Origin: Stackebrandtia nassauensis DSM 44728
GTDB lineage: Bacteria > Actinomycetota > Actinomycetes > Mycobacteriales > Micromonosporaceae
Assembly (NCBI RefSeq): GCF_000024545.1
Contig: NC_013947.1
Location: forward strand, 5,022,001 to 5,086,000
Length of the DNA: 64,000 nt
Direction of reading: 5' to 3'
Shown: positions 16,267 to 23,884 of the stretch, in pieces
Position numbering within the stretch: the first letter of the stretch is position 1
Layout: every line of letters starts with the position of its first letter
Translations under genes and position numbers: made by a program
Notes under the pieces: model-generated
Told to the model about the DNA's origin: nothing
Seen by the model: only the letters and a program-made list of their open reading frames with translations
Database searches by the model: none

Positions 16267-17367
16267 ATGACCGCCACCCTGTCGACCCGGACCCTCAACC
16301 GCACCCTGCTGCACCGCCAGCACCTGACCCAGCGCACCGGCGCCTCGGCGCTGGAGGTGCTCAAGCACCTGGTCGCGGTGCAGGGCCAGGAACCGAACTG
16401 GCCGTATGTGGGACTGTGGACCCGGATCACGGACTTCAAGAAGGACGAACTGACCGAGTTGCTGGAGACCAACGCGGTGGTGCGCTCCACGGTCATCCGG
16501 GTCACCCAGCATCTGGTGGCGGCCGAGGACATCGGCTGGCTGCGGCCGACGGTGCAGCCGAAGGTCGTGCGGCACCTGAAGGCCGCGCACTACGCGAACG
16601 AGATCGAGGGCATCGACCACGACGAGCTCGCGGCGGCGGGGCGCGAGATCCTGTCGGGCGGCCGGATGCCGCGCAAGGAGTTCATCGAGAAGCTGAGCCA
16701 GCGGTTCCCCGGCCACCACCCCGGACGGCTGGCAGATTCGGTGGAGGTGCTGCACGCCCTCGTGCCCGCGCCGTCGGCGGCGGTGTGGGGCAGCTGGCGG
16801 GCGCGGCTGAAGCGCGAGGTGTCATTGGCCGAGCACGTCACCGGCCGCCCGATGGAACCGGCCAATGTAGAGCGGATGATCCGCCGCTACCTGGCGGCCT
16901 TCGGGCCCGCGAGCGTCATGGACATGCAGGCGTGGTCGGGTTTGACCAAGCTACGCGACGAGGTCGAGCGGCTGCGCCCGCAGCTGACGGTGTATCGCGG
17001 CGAGGACGGTCGCGAACTGTTCGACCTGCCCGGGGCACCCATAGTGGATGGAAGCGAGCCGGTTCCGGTGCGGTTCCTGCCCGCGTACGACAACGCGCTG
17101 TTGGCCTATAAGGACCGGACCCGGATCATGTCCGAGTCCGATCGCAAGCGGGTGACTCCCGGTGGGGCGCTGGTGCTGCCGACCTTCCTGGTGGACGGTT
17201 TCGTGGCGGGGCTGTGGTCCGTCGAGGGCTCGACGCTGACGATCTCGCCGTTCCGGGAGCTGTCGGCCGCTGACGAGGCGGCGTTGGCGGCCGAAGCCGC
17301 CGAGCTGTACGACTTCATCGCCCCCGACGCCCCCGAGCGCGACATCCGCTGGGAACCAGCGGGTTAG
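16267..17367 (+). CDS. AlkZ-like winged-helix DNA-binding protein (HTH_42/DUF1006 family)
   Basis: A 366-residue protein of the HTH_42 superfamily, which includes the DNA glycosylases AlkZ and YcaQ. These excise alkylated or crosslinked bases, and in some producers protect against the cell's own DNA-damaging antibiotic. The conserved N-terminal stretch 'HLVAVQGQEPNWPYVGLW' carries the Q-x-Q catalytic-type motif (Q39-G-Q41). Tandem winged helices follow (for example 'LTELLETNAVVRSTVIRVT'), and a C-terminal beta domain ends in 'SAADEAALAAEAAELYDFI'. A ribosome site GAGAAAGG precedes the ATG. It stands alone between an acetyltransferase gene and a convergent GyrI-like gene. No biosynthetic genes flank it, so a producer-protection role is only a possibility. 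Confidence 0.82.
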   Translation: MTATLSTRTLNRTLLHRQHLTQRTGASALEVLKHLVAVQGQEPNWPYVGLWTRITDFKKDELTELLETNAVVRSTVIRVTQHLVAAEDIGWLRPTVQPKVVRHLKAAHYANEIEGIDHDELAAAGREILSGGRMPRKEFIEKLSQRFPGHHPGRLADSVEVLHALVPAPSAAVWGSWRARLKREVSLAEHVTGRPMEPANVERMIRRYLAAFGPASVMDMQAWSGLTKLRDEVERLRPQLTVYRGEDGRELFDLPGAPIVDGSEPVPVRFLPAYDNALLAYKDRTRIMSESDRKRVTPGGALVLPTFLVDGFVAGLWSVEGSTLTISPFRELSAADEAALAAEAAELYDFIAPDAPERDIRWEPAG

Positions 17368-17428
17368 CGGCCACGGCCGCAGCCCCGCCCCCAGCCCCGC
17401 CCGCGCGGCGAAGCCGCGTCGGGCCGGG

Positions 17429-18043
17429 TCAGCCGACGCCGTGCCGCAGGATGGTCTTCATCCGCTCCGGAACGGCCTTGCGTGGGTCGGACAGGTAGAT
17501 CTCGTGATGCCTTCCGGTCCACGACAGGCCCTTGTCCTTCACGAACGCGTTGAGTCGCTCCATTGTCTCCGGTTCGCTGCTGTACGGCCCGATGTGAAGG
17601 ATCTGCGCCGACAGGCCCTCGGTGAACTCCTCGAACCGCACCCGCCCGAACTCCTCCCGCTCCCCCTTCTTGCGCCGGGCCGAGGCCACCGCGTCGGCGA
17701 ACCCCACCGCGTCGACCTGCGGCGGCTGCGGAATCATCATCGTCCAGTTCCATTCGTCCCGCCGCAACCACTCCGGCGTGTCACTGAACTCGTCCGTCCA
17801 CCACAGACCCTCCAGCGGCGGCACCGGGTACTCGATCACCTCGGCCTTCTTCAACGCGAACCGCAACGTATAGGCCACGGTATACAGAGCCTCCACAGCG
17901 GCCCCGTACCCCGACGACTCGACGTCGGGATCCCCATGCCCGTCGATCATGAGGAACGCCCGCGTCGGCACCTCCACCAGCTCCGGCTCAGTCTTGGGTC
18001 CATACAGATCACGGTGAACCTTCTTCAGATCCTGCTTCAACAC
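17429..18043 (-). CDS. GyrI-like small-molecule-binding domain protein
   Basis: A 204-residue protein with the GyrI/SOUL-like ligand-binding fold found in effector domains of multidrug regulators: 'PELVEVPTRAFLMIDGHGDP' begins the first repeat and 'RFEEFTEGLSAQILHIGPYSSEPETMERL' the second. There is no DNA-binding domain of its own. GTG 18043 starts 4 bp after the stop of the WYL regulator gene, so both are surely co-transcribed. The WYL protein and this binding protein may sense a common ligand, or the GyrI-like protein may hydrolyse or sequester it, as shown for some cyclopropanecarboxyl-type members. That is inference from family knowledge. Confidence 0.83.
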   Translation of the reverse strand: MLKQDLKKVHRDLYGPKTEPELVEVPTRAFLMIDGHGDPDVESSGYGAAVEALYTVAYTLRFALKKAEVIEYPVPPLEGLWWTDEFSDTPEWLRRDEWNWTMMIPQPPQVDAVGFADAVASARRKKGEREEFGRVRFEEFTEGLSAQILHIGPYSSEPETMERLNAFVKDKGLSWTGRHHEIYLSDPRKAVPERMKTILRHGVG

Positions 18044-18047
18044 GCTA

Positions 18048-19010
18048 TTATCCTTTGCCTTCAGTGGACTCGCGAATCCGTTCCGCGAGCTTGCGCGAAT
18101 ACTCGACGAACTCCTCGGGCCCGACGATCCGGTACTCCAACCCCAAGACGCCCAACATGATGGCCATCCATTCGAAGGAGTCCGCGTCGACCGAATATCT
18201 ACAGTGCTCATCGTCGATGCGCGTCAGTGTCCCGTCCCGGTCGTTCTGGAGACTGGCCACCCGCTCCAACGGCGCGTGGAAGTCGACGACGATGTGATGC
18301 ATCGGCGGATACCGTTTCAACGCGTTCTCCACAAACGACGCCGCGCTCTCCGCCGGCAGCTCCCGCGCCTCGAACCGCCCCGGCCCCACCTGCGGGTCAC
18401 TCATGCGATCCATCCGAAAGATCCGCCAGTCCCCCCGATCCAGATCCCAGGCCAGCAGGTACCACCGCCGGTTCACCAGCACCTGCCGATACGGCTCCAC
18501 CCGCCGCCGGGTCCGGGCATCCCCACGATCGCGGTAGTCGAAATCCAGCCGCTGCGAGCGATGACTCGCCTCTCCCACGATATCCAGCAGCCGCGCGCTC
18601 ACCTGCGGCCAGCGCGCCGGTGTGGTCTCGGTGGCCGCGTGCATCGCCCGAACCCGCTGCCGCAACCGTTTCGGCAACACCTGCTCCACTTTGCGCAAAG
18701 CGCTGGACGCCGTGTCGGCGACGTCCGCCATCACCCCGTCCGACGCCACCCGCAGGCCCAACGCGATCGCGACCGCCTCGTCGTCCTCCAACAGCAGCGG
18801 CGGCATCGCCGAGCCCGCGACCAGCCGGTAGTGCCCGCCGGGCCCGCGCGTGGTCTCGACCGGGTAACCCAGTTCCCGCAGCCGGTCGATGTCGCGGCGC
18901 AGCGTGCGCGGGCTGGTCGACAACCGTTCGGCCAGTTCGATTCCGGTCCACGACCGACCGCCCTGCAACAGAGACAGCAGGCTCAGCATGCGACGTCGGG
19001 TATCGGCCAT
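18048..19010 (-). CDS. YafY-type transcriptional regulator (DeoR-like HTH + WYL)
   Basis: A 320-residue regulator. The N-terminal winged helix 'RRRMLSLLSLLQGGRSWTG' and recognition part 'LSTSPRTLRRDIDRLRELGYPV' are DeoR/HTH_11-like. The WYL domain (about 140-225) contains 'RRVEPYRQVLVNRRWYLLAWD' with the W-Y-L triad, and a WCX C-terminal extension ends in 'EFVEYSRKLAERIRE'. WYL domains bind nucleic-acid or nucleotide-like ligands and switch the HTH. ATG 19010 has TAGCTT 7 nt upstream (leaderless type). It is the first gene of a two-gene operon with the GyrI-like gene, which may be autoregulated. Confidence 0.92.
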   Translation of the reverse strand: MADTRRRMLSLLSLLQGGRSWTGIELAERLSTSPRTLRRDIDRLRELGYPVETTRGPGGHYRLVAGSAMPPLLLEDDEAVAIALGLRVASDGVMADVADTASSALRKVEQVLPKRLRQRVRAMHAATETTPARWPQVSARLLDIVGEASHRSQRLDFDYRDRGDARTRRRVEPYRQVLVNRRWYLLAWDLDRGDWRIFRMDRMSDPQVGPGRFEARELPAESAASFVENALKRYPPMHHIVVDFHAPLERVASLQNDRDGTLTRIDDEHCRYSVDADSFEWMAIMLGVLGLEYRIVGPEEFVEYSRKLAERIRESTEGKG

Positions 19011-19115
19011 GTCCTAGAAGCTAGACCCGGTTGCGGCCAGAAACTGACCTAAACCCGAAACGAAAGGACGGCCGCCGCGCCACATCGACGCGACGACCGT
19101 CCCGCTGGCTCAGCC

Positions 19116-20054
19116 TCAGGCGCGGAACGCCGTCCAGGCTTCGTGCATCCGCGTGGTCTGTCCCGCGGTGAACTCGTACATGCAGTCGTCCTCGGTGTAG
19201 TCCATGAAGTTGTGGATCGGGTCGACACCGGCGACCCGGGTGCAGCTGTCGCGTCCGGTCGGGCACCCGTAGGCCGGGGACGATTCGGCCGCGGTGTCGG
19301 CGACCTGGTCGCCCTTGCCCTTACATCCACCCTGGAACGTGTGGTACAGGTTCAGCCAGTGCCCCGCCTCGTGGGTGGCGGTGTCGCCACCGTCGTAGGG
19401 CGCCGCGGTGCCGCCGGGCAGCGACTCGTTGAGCACGACGACGCCGTCGTCGCTGCCGATGCTGCGGTCGGGGAAGGTCGCCCAGCCCAGCAGCCCGTCG
19501 CCGATGTTGGCGGCGTAGATGTTGAGCGTGTCCGCGCCGCCCTCTCGCAGCGCGGCCTTCATGTCGCGTTCGGCGGCCGAGCCGTAGCCGACGTTGTACC
19601 AGCTCGCGTTGACGGTGCGGGTGGTCTTGACCAGGTTGAACTGGAAGTCGGTGTCCGCGCCGCCGGTGGCGCCGCTGTAGGAGTCGTTGAGCACCTTCAT
19701 CTGCTCGGCGATCATCGAGTCGGGCAGGTTGCCGCCCGCGCGGGTGGAGTCCTGCATGATCACGTGGAACACCACCGGGACGGTGACGCTGGCGGCCAGG
19801 TCCCGTTGCGAGACCGAGCGGTCGGCCAGGGCGTCGGCCAGTTCGCGTTCGGCCTTGGCGACCTGTTTTCCGGTCAACGCGTTGGGATCGTGGTGGCCGT
19901 GGGCGTCCTTGGTGACGCGCAGCGCGGAGCCGTCGTCGCAGGCGGCCGCGACGGCGCTGGCGGTGGCGGGAGCGGCGGCGGTCGTGGCGGCCAGCGCCAC
20001 CGCCGCGGCCACTCCGGCGATTCTGCGCAGCCTCGTATACAGGGTCGTGGGCAT
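19116..20054 (-). CDS. Secreted M43-family zinc metalloprotease (cytophagalysin-like)
   Basis: A 312-residue exported protease. Residues 1-38 are a signal peptide (RLRRIAGVAAAVALAATT). The metal-binding motif 'HEAGHWLNLYH' puts ligands at H228, H232 and H238 with general base E229, the H-E-x-x-H-x-x-G/N-x-x-H metzincin pattern of M43B. The 'FPDRSIGSDDGVVVLNESLPGG' region and later Cys-containing loop 'GCPTGRDSCTRV' with 'NFMDYTEDDC' (the Met-turn methionine) match the family. It digests proteins outside the cell. The start has AGGAGA nearby. Upstream lies about 200 bp of noncoding DNA, and it appears monocistronic. Confidence 0.92.
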   Translation of the reverse strand: MPTTLYTRLRRIAGVAAAVALAATTAAAPATASAVAAACDDGSALRVTKDAHGHHDPNALTGKQVAKAERELADALADRSVSQRDLAASVTVPVVFHVIMQDSTRAGGNLPDSMIAEQMKVLNDSYSGATGGADTDFQFNLVKTTRTVNASWYNVGYGSAAERDMKAALREGGADTLNIYAANIGDGLLGWATFPDRSIGSDDGVVVLNESLPGGTAAPYDGGDTATHEAGHWLNLYHTFQGGCKGKGDQVADTAAESSPAYGCPTGRDSCTRVAGVDPIHNFMDYTEDDCMYEFTAGQTTRMHEAWTAFRA

Positions 20055-20271
20055 GGGGTGTCTCCTGGAAAGGGGCGAGACCGTCCGGGCGGGCGCTCCG
20101 GCGGCGTCAGTACACTTCGGCCTGACGGTGCGGCGTCAAGCCGTAGCAGAAGCCTAGAAGAGACTTTCCGCAGAATCAAGCATTCATATATAAGAATTTC
20201 TGTTTAACGTTGCGAGGACAGCGGAACATACTGGGAATGCCCATAGTGCCCAGACGCGGACGGCCCTCGCG

Positions 20272-20862
20272 CTAGCGCCCGAGCCCGAGCGCGGGCAGGA
20301 TCGCCTCGTCCACGATCGCGGCCAGATCGGACTCGGCGGGCATCGCGAACCGGTCCATGGAGAACTTGAACACCAACGCCTCCCCGATGTCGGCCACGAC
20401 CGGGGTCACCCGCTCCGGGTCGATCTCACCGCGATCGGCGTAGTGGCGCAACACGGTGAGCGTGAAGCGGGAACCCTTCGCCTCGAAGACCTCCTCGAAC
20501 ACCCGCTTGGTGAACTCGGGGTGGGCCCCGCTTCCGGCCACGATGGCCGAGACCGCACGGGCGGCGGGGGTCATCATCCAGTCGCACAACAGTTGCAGCG
20601 CCGCGATCAGGTCGCCGCGCAGATCGTCGGCGCCGGGGCTGGGGGTCTCCTGCGGCATCCGCTCGCGCAGCGCCTCGATCAGCAGCGCGTGCGTGTCGGG
20701 CCAGCGCCGGTACAGCGAGGTCTTGGCGGCGCCGCTGCGTCGGGCGATTCCCTCCATCGTCAACCGTCCGATGCCGACCTCGTTGAGCTCGTCGATGGCG
20801 GCCTCGTGGATGGCGTTGACCAGCTCGGCGCCCCGGCGGCGCGACTTGGCGGATTCGGACAC
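20272..20862 (-). CDS. TetR family transcriptional regulator
   Basis: A 196-residue TetR repressor. The HTH is 'IGRLTMEGIARRSGAAKTSLYRRWPDT' split over helices 2-3, and the ligand-binding domain resembles the TetR_C 'AcrR/YxaF'-type in which 'LLCDWMMTPAARAVSAIVAGSG' forms a core helix. GTG 20862 is the start. It is divergent from the DUF418 membrane-protein gene, and two inverted repeats sit in the 94 bp between them, so it very probably represses both genes until a ligand, perhaps a lipophilic compound, releases it. Confidence 0.91.
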   Translation of the reverse strand: MSESAKSRRRGAELVNAIHEAAIDELNEVGIGRLTMEGIARRSGAAKTSLYRRWPDTHALLIEALRERMPQETPSPGADDLRGDLIAALQLLCDWMMTPAARAVSAIVAGSGAHPEFTKRVFEEVFEAKGSRFTLTVLRHYADRGEIDPERVTPVVADIGEALVFKFSMDRFAMPAESDLAAIVDEAILPALGLGR

Positions 20863-20877
20863 AGACCCTCGCTTGTT

Positions 20878-20895
20878 AGATACGCCCGCGTATCT
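20878..20895. promoter_or_regulatory. TetR operator copy 1 (perfect palindrome)
   Basis: AGATACGC-CC-GCGTATCT is an exact 8-2-8 inverted repeat in the divergent TetR/DUF418 promoter region. It overlaps where the leftward transcript should start and lies just upstream of a second, related copy. Confidence 0.72.
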
Positions 20896-20902
20896 TATAG
20901 TT

Positions 20903-20920
20903 AGATACGGCGCCGTAGCT
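20903..20920. promoter_or_regulatory. TetR operator copy 2
   Basis: AGATACGGCGCCGTAGCT is a near-perfect repeat of copy 1 (inner 12 bp TACGGCGCCGTA exact). The two centres are 25 bp apart, so bound dimers would sit about two and a half turns apart. Confidence 0.65.
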
Positions 20921-20956
20921 TATTCTCCGTCAACGTAACCCCCGAAAGGTACCGGC

Positions 20957-22135
20957 ATGTCCGAGACCTCACCCACCCCTGTGCCCGCGGCGGTCCCCGT
21001 CGCCCGGCGCAGCCTGGCCCCCGACCTGGCCCGCGGCGTCATGCTGCTGGTCATCGCCGCCGCCCACGGTCGCATCATGGCCGAGATGTTCGGCGGCGGC
21101 CACGCCACCTCCACCCTCGACGCGGTCACCGAGCTGCTGTTGCCGATGCTCGTCGACGCCCGCGGCTACCCCATGTTCGCCGCCCTGTTCGGCTACGGCC
21201 TGTGCCAGATCTACCTGCGCCGCCAGGCCCAGAGCTGGCCATGGCCCCCGATCCGCTCCCTGGTGCGGCGGCGCGGCCGCTGGTTGCTCCTGTTCGGACT
21301 CGCGCACGTGGTGCTGCTGTTCTTCGGCGACATCCTCTCCGTCTACGGCCTCGTCGCCCTTGCCTTCGCGGGAGTGCTGCGGTTCAGCGACGCGAAACTG
21401 CTGCGCCACGCGGCGGTGTGGCTCATCGTCGGCTCAGGGCTGTACGCGGTGCTGCTGACGTTGGGCAGCGGCGACACCACCGAGGGGGCCACCGTCATGG
21501 GAGCCGACCCGATCACCGACCTCATCGGACGGTTGACGATGTGGCCGGTGTTCACCCCGTTCATGTTCGTCACGACGGTGTTCCCGTTCCTCATCGGCGT
21601 ATGGGCGGCGCGGCGTCGGATCCTGGAGGAACCGACGCGGCACCTGGCGCTGCTGCGCAGGGTGGCGTTCGTCGGCATCCCGATGGGCATCGTGGGTGGC
21701 CTGCCGCTCGGCCTGCACAACATGGGGGCCTGGCACGGGGGCACCGCCGCGATCTACGGCGTCGAATGGCTGACCACGGTGGCTGGCTATATGGGTGGGC
21801 TGGGCTACGCGGCCCTCATCGGACTGATCGCGGCTCGCATTGGTGACCGGCCGGGGCGAATAGCCACGGCGCTGGCGGCCACCGGACAGCGATCGATGAC
21901 CAGTTATCTGTTGCAGTCGGTGGCGTGGATGATCCTGTTCCCGCCGTACCTGGTGGGCTGGGGGCCGCAGCTGTCGGCCGCGAGCGCGGTGGCGGTGGGA
22001 GCGGGAGTCTGGCTGGCCACGGTGCTCATAGCGGAGTTGATGCGCCGCAAGGGTTGGCGCGGCCCCGCCGAACGAGCCCTGCGGAATCGCACCTACCGCG
22101 TGCGAGCACCCAAGCCGCTCGCGGCAGCTCGCTAA
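20957..22135 (+). CDS. DUF418 family membrane protein
   Basis: A 392-residue polytopic protein with roughly eight to ten hydrophobic helices. 'RRSLAPDLARGVMLLVIAAAHG' is the typical N-terminal helix of DUF418/acyltransferase-related proteins. 'LRRQAQSWPWPPIRSLVRRRGRWLLLFGLAHVVLLFFGDI' contains the conserved R-R-x-x-x-L-x-x-x-G-x-x-H region, and the C-terminal DUF418 part is 'GRIATALAATGQRSMTSYLL'. The biochemical role is unknown. Divergence from a TetR gene with shared operators suggests a membrane response to a specific chemical. GAAAGG precedes the ATG. Confidence 0.9.
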   Translation: MSETSPTPVPAAVPVARRSLAPDLARGVMLLVIAAAHGRIMAEMFGGGHATSTLDAVTELLLPMLVDARGYPMFAALFGYGLCQIYLRRQAQSWPWPPIRSLVRRRGRWLLLFGLAHVVLLFFGDILSVYGLVALAFAGVLRFSDAKLLRHAAVWLIVGSGLYAVLLTLGSGDTTEGATVMGADPITDLIGRLTMWPVFTPFMFVTTVFPFLIGVWAARRRILEEPTRHLALLRRVAFVGIPMGIVGGLPLGLHNMGAWHGGTAAIYGVEWLTTVAGYMGGLGYAALIGLIAARIGDRPGRIATALAATGQRSMTSYLLQSVAWMILFPPYLVGWGPQLSAASAVAVGAGVWLATVLIAELMRRKGWRGPAERALRNRTYRVRAPKPLAAAR

Positions 22136-22413
22136 CTGCGCCCGCCCCGGCCAGCCGCCAAACCGCTGGCCGGGGCGGAGCCGTCGCCGCGCTCGCCAAG
22201 CTGGTCGCGGCAGCCCGGTAGCCGCGGCCAGCCTCGGCTCGCGGCCCGCCCCTCCGCAGGCCGCGAGCCGCAAAGCGGCTAGGCAGTTCGCCCCGCCTCA
22301 GGCCGCAAAGCCCCCAAGGCGCGCTGCGGCGAAGCCGTCAGCCGCGCCGCCCCCAGGCTCGCGAGCGGCTCGGCCCCCGCCAAGCCACCCGCTCTCACGC
22401 GGGCCGCTCGCCG
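22136..22413. repeat. GC-rich repetitive intergenic stretch, no gene seen
   Basis: This 278-bp gap between the converging DUF418 and SDR genes is made of short, repeatedly reused words: ggccggggcg, gcggcgaagccg, ccgcgagc and cagccgcgccgc. The GGCGAAGCC core and 'gccggggcg' are shared with the tandem repeat at 23892-24265 and with 17385-17428. No RNA gene or reading frame with normal composition is visible. Several inverted word pairs could fold into terminator-like hairpins. Confidence 0.5.
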
Positions 22414-23142
22414 CTAGAGGTCGAGCACGTTGAACGTCTCTTCCGGACGGTCGCGCTTGCGGTGCATGTCCCATGCCACGTCGGCGAGATCGTCCGGGTT
22501 CAGCGTGCGGCCAGCAGCCATCTTGCTCATCTCCTCGTCGTTGCTGACCATCTCGTAGATGTCGCCGCGCTCGACGAGCCCGCCGATGGTGAGCGTTCCC
22601 GCGTAGATGCCCATGTCGGACAGACCCGCGTTAAGGGTGAGCGCGTAGTTGCGCAGCGCCGCTGCCGAGAGCGCCAGGTTTCCCAAGGCGGGCATGGGGA
22701 TCTGGCCGCTGAGCCCGCCCGCGATCAGCACACTTCCCGTACCGCGTTCCCGCATGCCCGGCAGCACTTTCTGGACGATGTCGATCGCCGGGTACACCCA
22801 CGTGAAGGCGGAGCGGACGTTGTCCGATGTGGTCTCCGCGATCGGGACGGGACGGAACACGTCGTCCACGCCCCCGGGCCCGTAGTAGAGCACCTCGATG
22901 CGGGGGTGCTCCAGCGCGATCGCGTCCAGCGCGGCGTTCAGCTGTTGCGGGTCGCGGATGTCGGCGGCGTGCGCGGTCGCGTCGACGCCCGCCGCCGCCA
23001 GCGCGTCGAGGTAGCCCTGGTGCCGCTTCTCGGAACGCGACACCAGCGCGACCCGATGGCCGCCCGCGCCGAAACGGTGCGCGATCGACATGCCCAGGCC
23101 GGGTCCGGCTCCGATGACGAGAGCGCTTGGGGTGGTGGTCAT
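22414..23142 (-). CDS. Short-chain dehydrogenase/reductase (SDR) family protein, atypical catalytic site
   Basis: A 242-residue Rossmann protein. The cofactor loop is 'VIGAGPGLGMSIAHRFG' (G-x-x-x-G-x-G form), 'ALVSRS' follows strand 2 with an Arg suited to NADPH, and 'DIRDPQQL' lies after strand 3. The catalytic Tyr-x-x-x-Lys is not where it should be: after 'SVLIAGGLSGQ' the helix reads 'GNLALSAAALRNYALTL', with Leu/Ala in place of Tyr and Lys. It may be a sensor or non-reductive NAD(P)-binding protein. It is divergent from a TetR gene with clear operators between them, so expression is probably induced by that regulator's ligand. Confidence 0.85.
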   Translation of the reverse strand: MTTTPSALVIGAGPGLGMSIAHRFGAGGHRVALVSRSEKRHQGYLDALAAAGVDATAHAADIRDPQQLNAALDAIALEHPRIEVLYYGPGGVDDVFRPVPIAETTSDNVRSAFTWVYPAIDIVQKVLPGMRERGTGSVLIAGGLSGQIPMPALGNLALSAAALRNYALTLNAGLSDMGIYAGTLTIGGLVERGDIYEMVSNDEEMSKMAAGRTLNPDDLADVAWDMHRKRDRPEETFNVLDL

Positions 23143-23167
23143 TGATTCGTCCTCACTAGGTCGTCAA

Positions 23168-23189
23168 AACTTGAGGGTGCCCTCAAGTT
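23168..23189. promoter_or_regulatory. TetR operator, perfect 10-2-10 palindrome
   Basis: AACTTGAGGG (23168-23177), TG, CCCTCAAGTT (23180-23189): an exact inverted repeat between the SDR and TetR genes, 26 bp upstream of the SDR start codon. It is presumably where the adjacent TetR protein binds. Confidence 0.75.
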
Positions 23190-23206
23190 ATTTCGACGAT
23201 ACCACG

Positions 23207-23228
23207 AAGTTGAGGCCACCCTCGATTT
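23207..23228. promoter_or_regulatory. Second, imperfect TetR operator overlapping tetR promoter
   Basis: This is a diverged copy of the palindrome at 23168 (AAGTTGAGG, CCACCC, TCGATTT), 39 bp downstream centre to centre. It ends 3 bp before the TAGAAT -10-like hexamer (23231-23236) of the TetR gene, so binding would give autoregulation. Confidence 0.6.
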
Positions 23229-23242
23229 CGTAGAATGGGACA

Positions 23243-23884
23243 ATGACCACCGAGGCCAAGCCCCTACGCCGCGACGCCGCCCGCAACCGCGACAAGCTGC
23301 GGGCCGCCGCCTCCGAGGTGTTCACCGCCAAGGGCCTGGACGCCTCGCTGGAGGAGATCGCCAAACACGCGAAGGTGAGCATCGGCACCCTCTACAACCA
23401 CTTCCCCACCCGCGAGGCGCTGTTCGACGCGATCTTCCCCGAGCGGGTCGAGGCGACCGAGGCGTTGGCCCGCGAGGCGCTCACAGCGGACGACGCATGG
23501 GACGGGTTCGCGGGGTACCTGGAGGGGCTGTTCGACATGCTGGCCGCCGATCGGGGGTTGCGGCACGTGATGACGCGCGAGTACCCGGCGGCGGAGGCGC
23601 TGACCGAGGCGTGTCACCGGGGGTTCGCGGCGACCGAGGCGATCGTGTTGCGGGCCAGGGAATCGGGGAGCCTGCGGACCGACTTCGAGATGTCGGACCT
23701 CGCGTCGGTGCTGTGGGCGATGGCCCACATCATCGACACCACCGCCGATGTGGCGCCGGGCGCGTGGCGCCGGTTCCTGGCGTTCATTCTGGACGGTCTG
23801 CGATCGGAAGCGGCACACCCGATCGCTGTCGAGGCGATGCGCCCCGAACAGATCGTCGAGGCGCTGCTGGGCCCCAGCGACTGA
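23243..23884 (+). CDS. TetR family transcriptional regulator
   Basis: A 213-residue repressor. The DNA-binding helices are 'ASLEEIAKHAKVSIGTLYNHFPTREALF', the standard TetR HTH. The C-terminal half, with 'LFDMLAADRGLRHVMTREYP', resembles the SbtR-like ligand-binding domain. ATG 23243 lies exactly 6 nt after TAGAAT with no ribosome site, a leaderless start. It is divergent from the SDR gene, with two operators between them; control of the SDR gene plus autoregulation is the simple reading. Confidence 0.92.
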   Translation: MTTEAKPLRRDAARNRDKLRAAASEVFTAKGLDASLEEIAKHAKVSIGTLYNHFPTREALFDAIFPERVEATEALAREALTADDAWDGFAGYLEGLFDMLAADRGLRHVMTREYPAAEALTEACHRGFAATEAIVLRARESGSLRTDFEMSDLASVLWAMAHIIDTTADVAPGAWRRFLAFILDGLRSEAAHPIAVEAMRPEQIVEALLGPSD

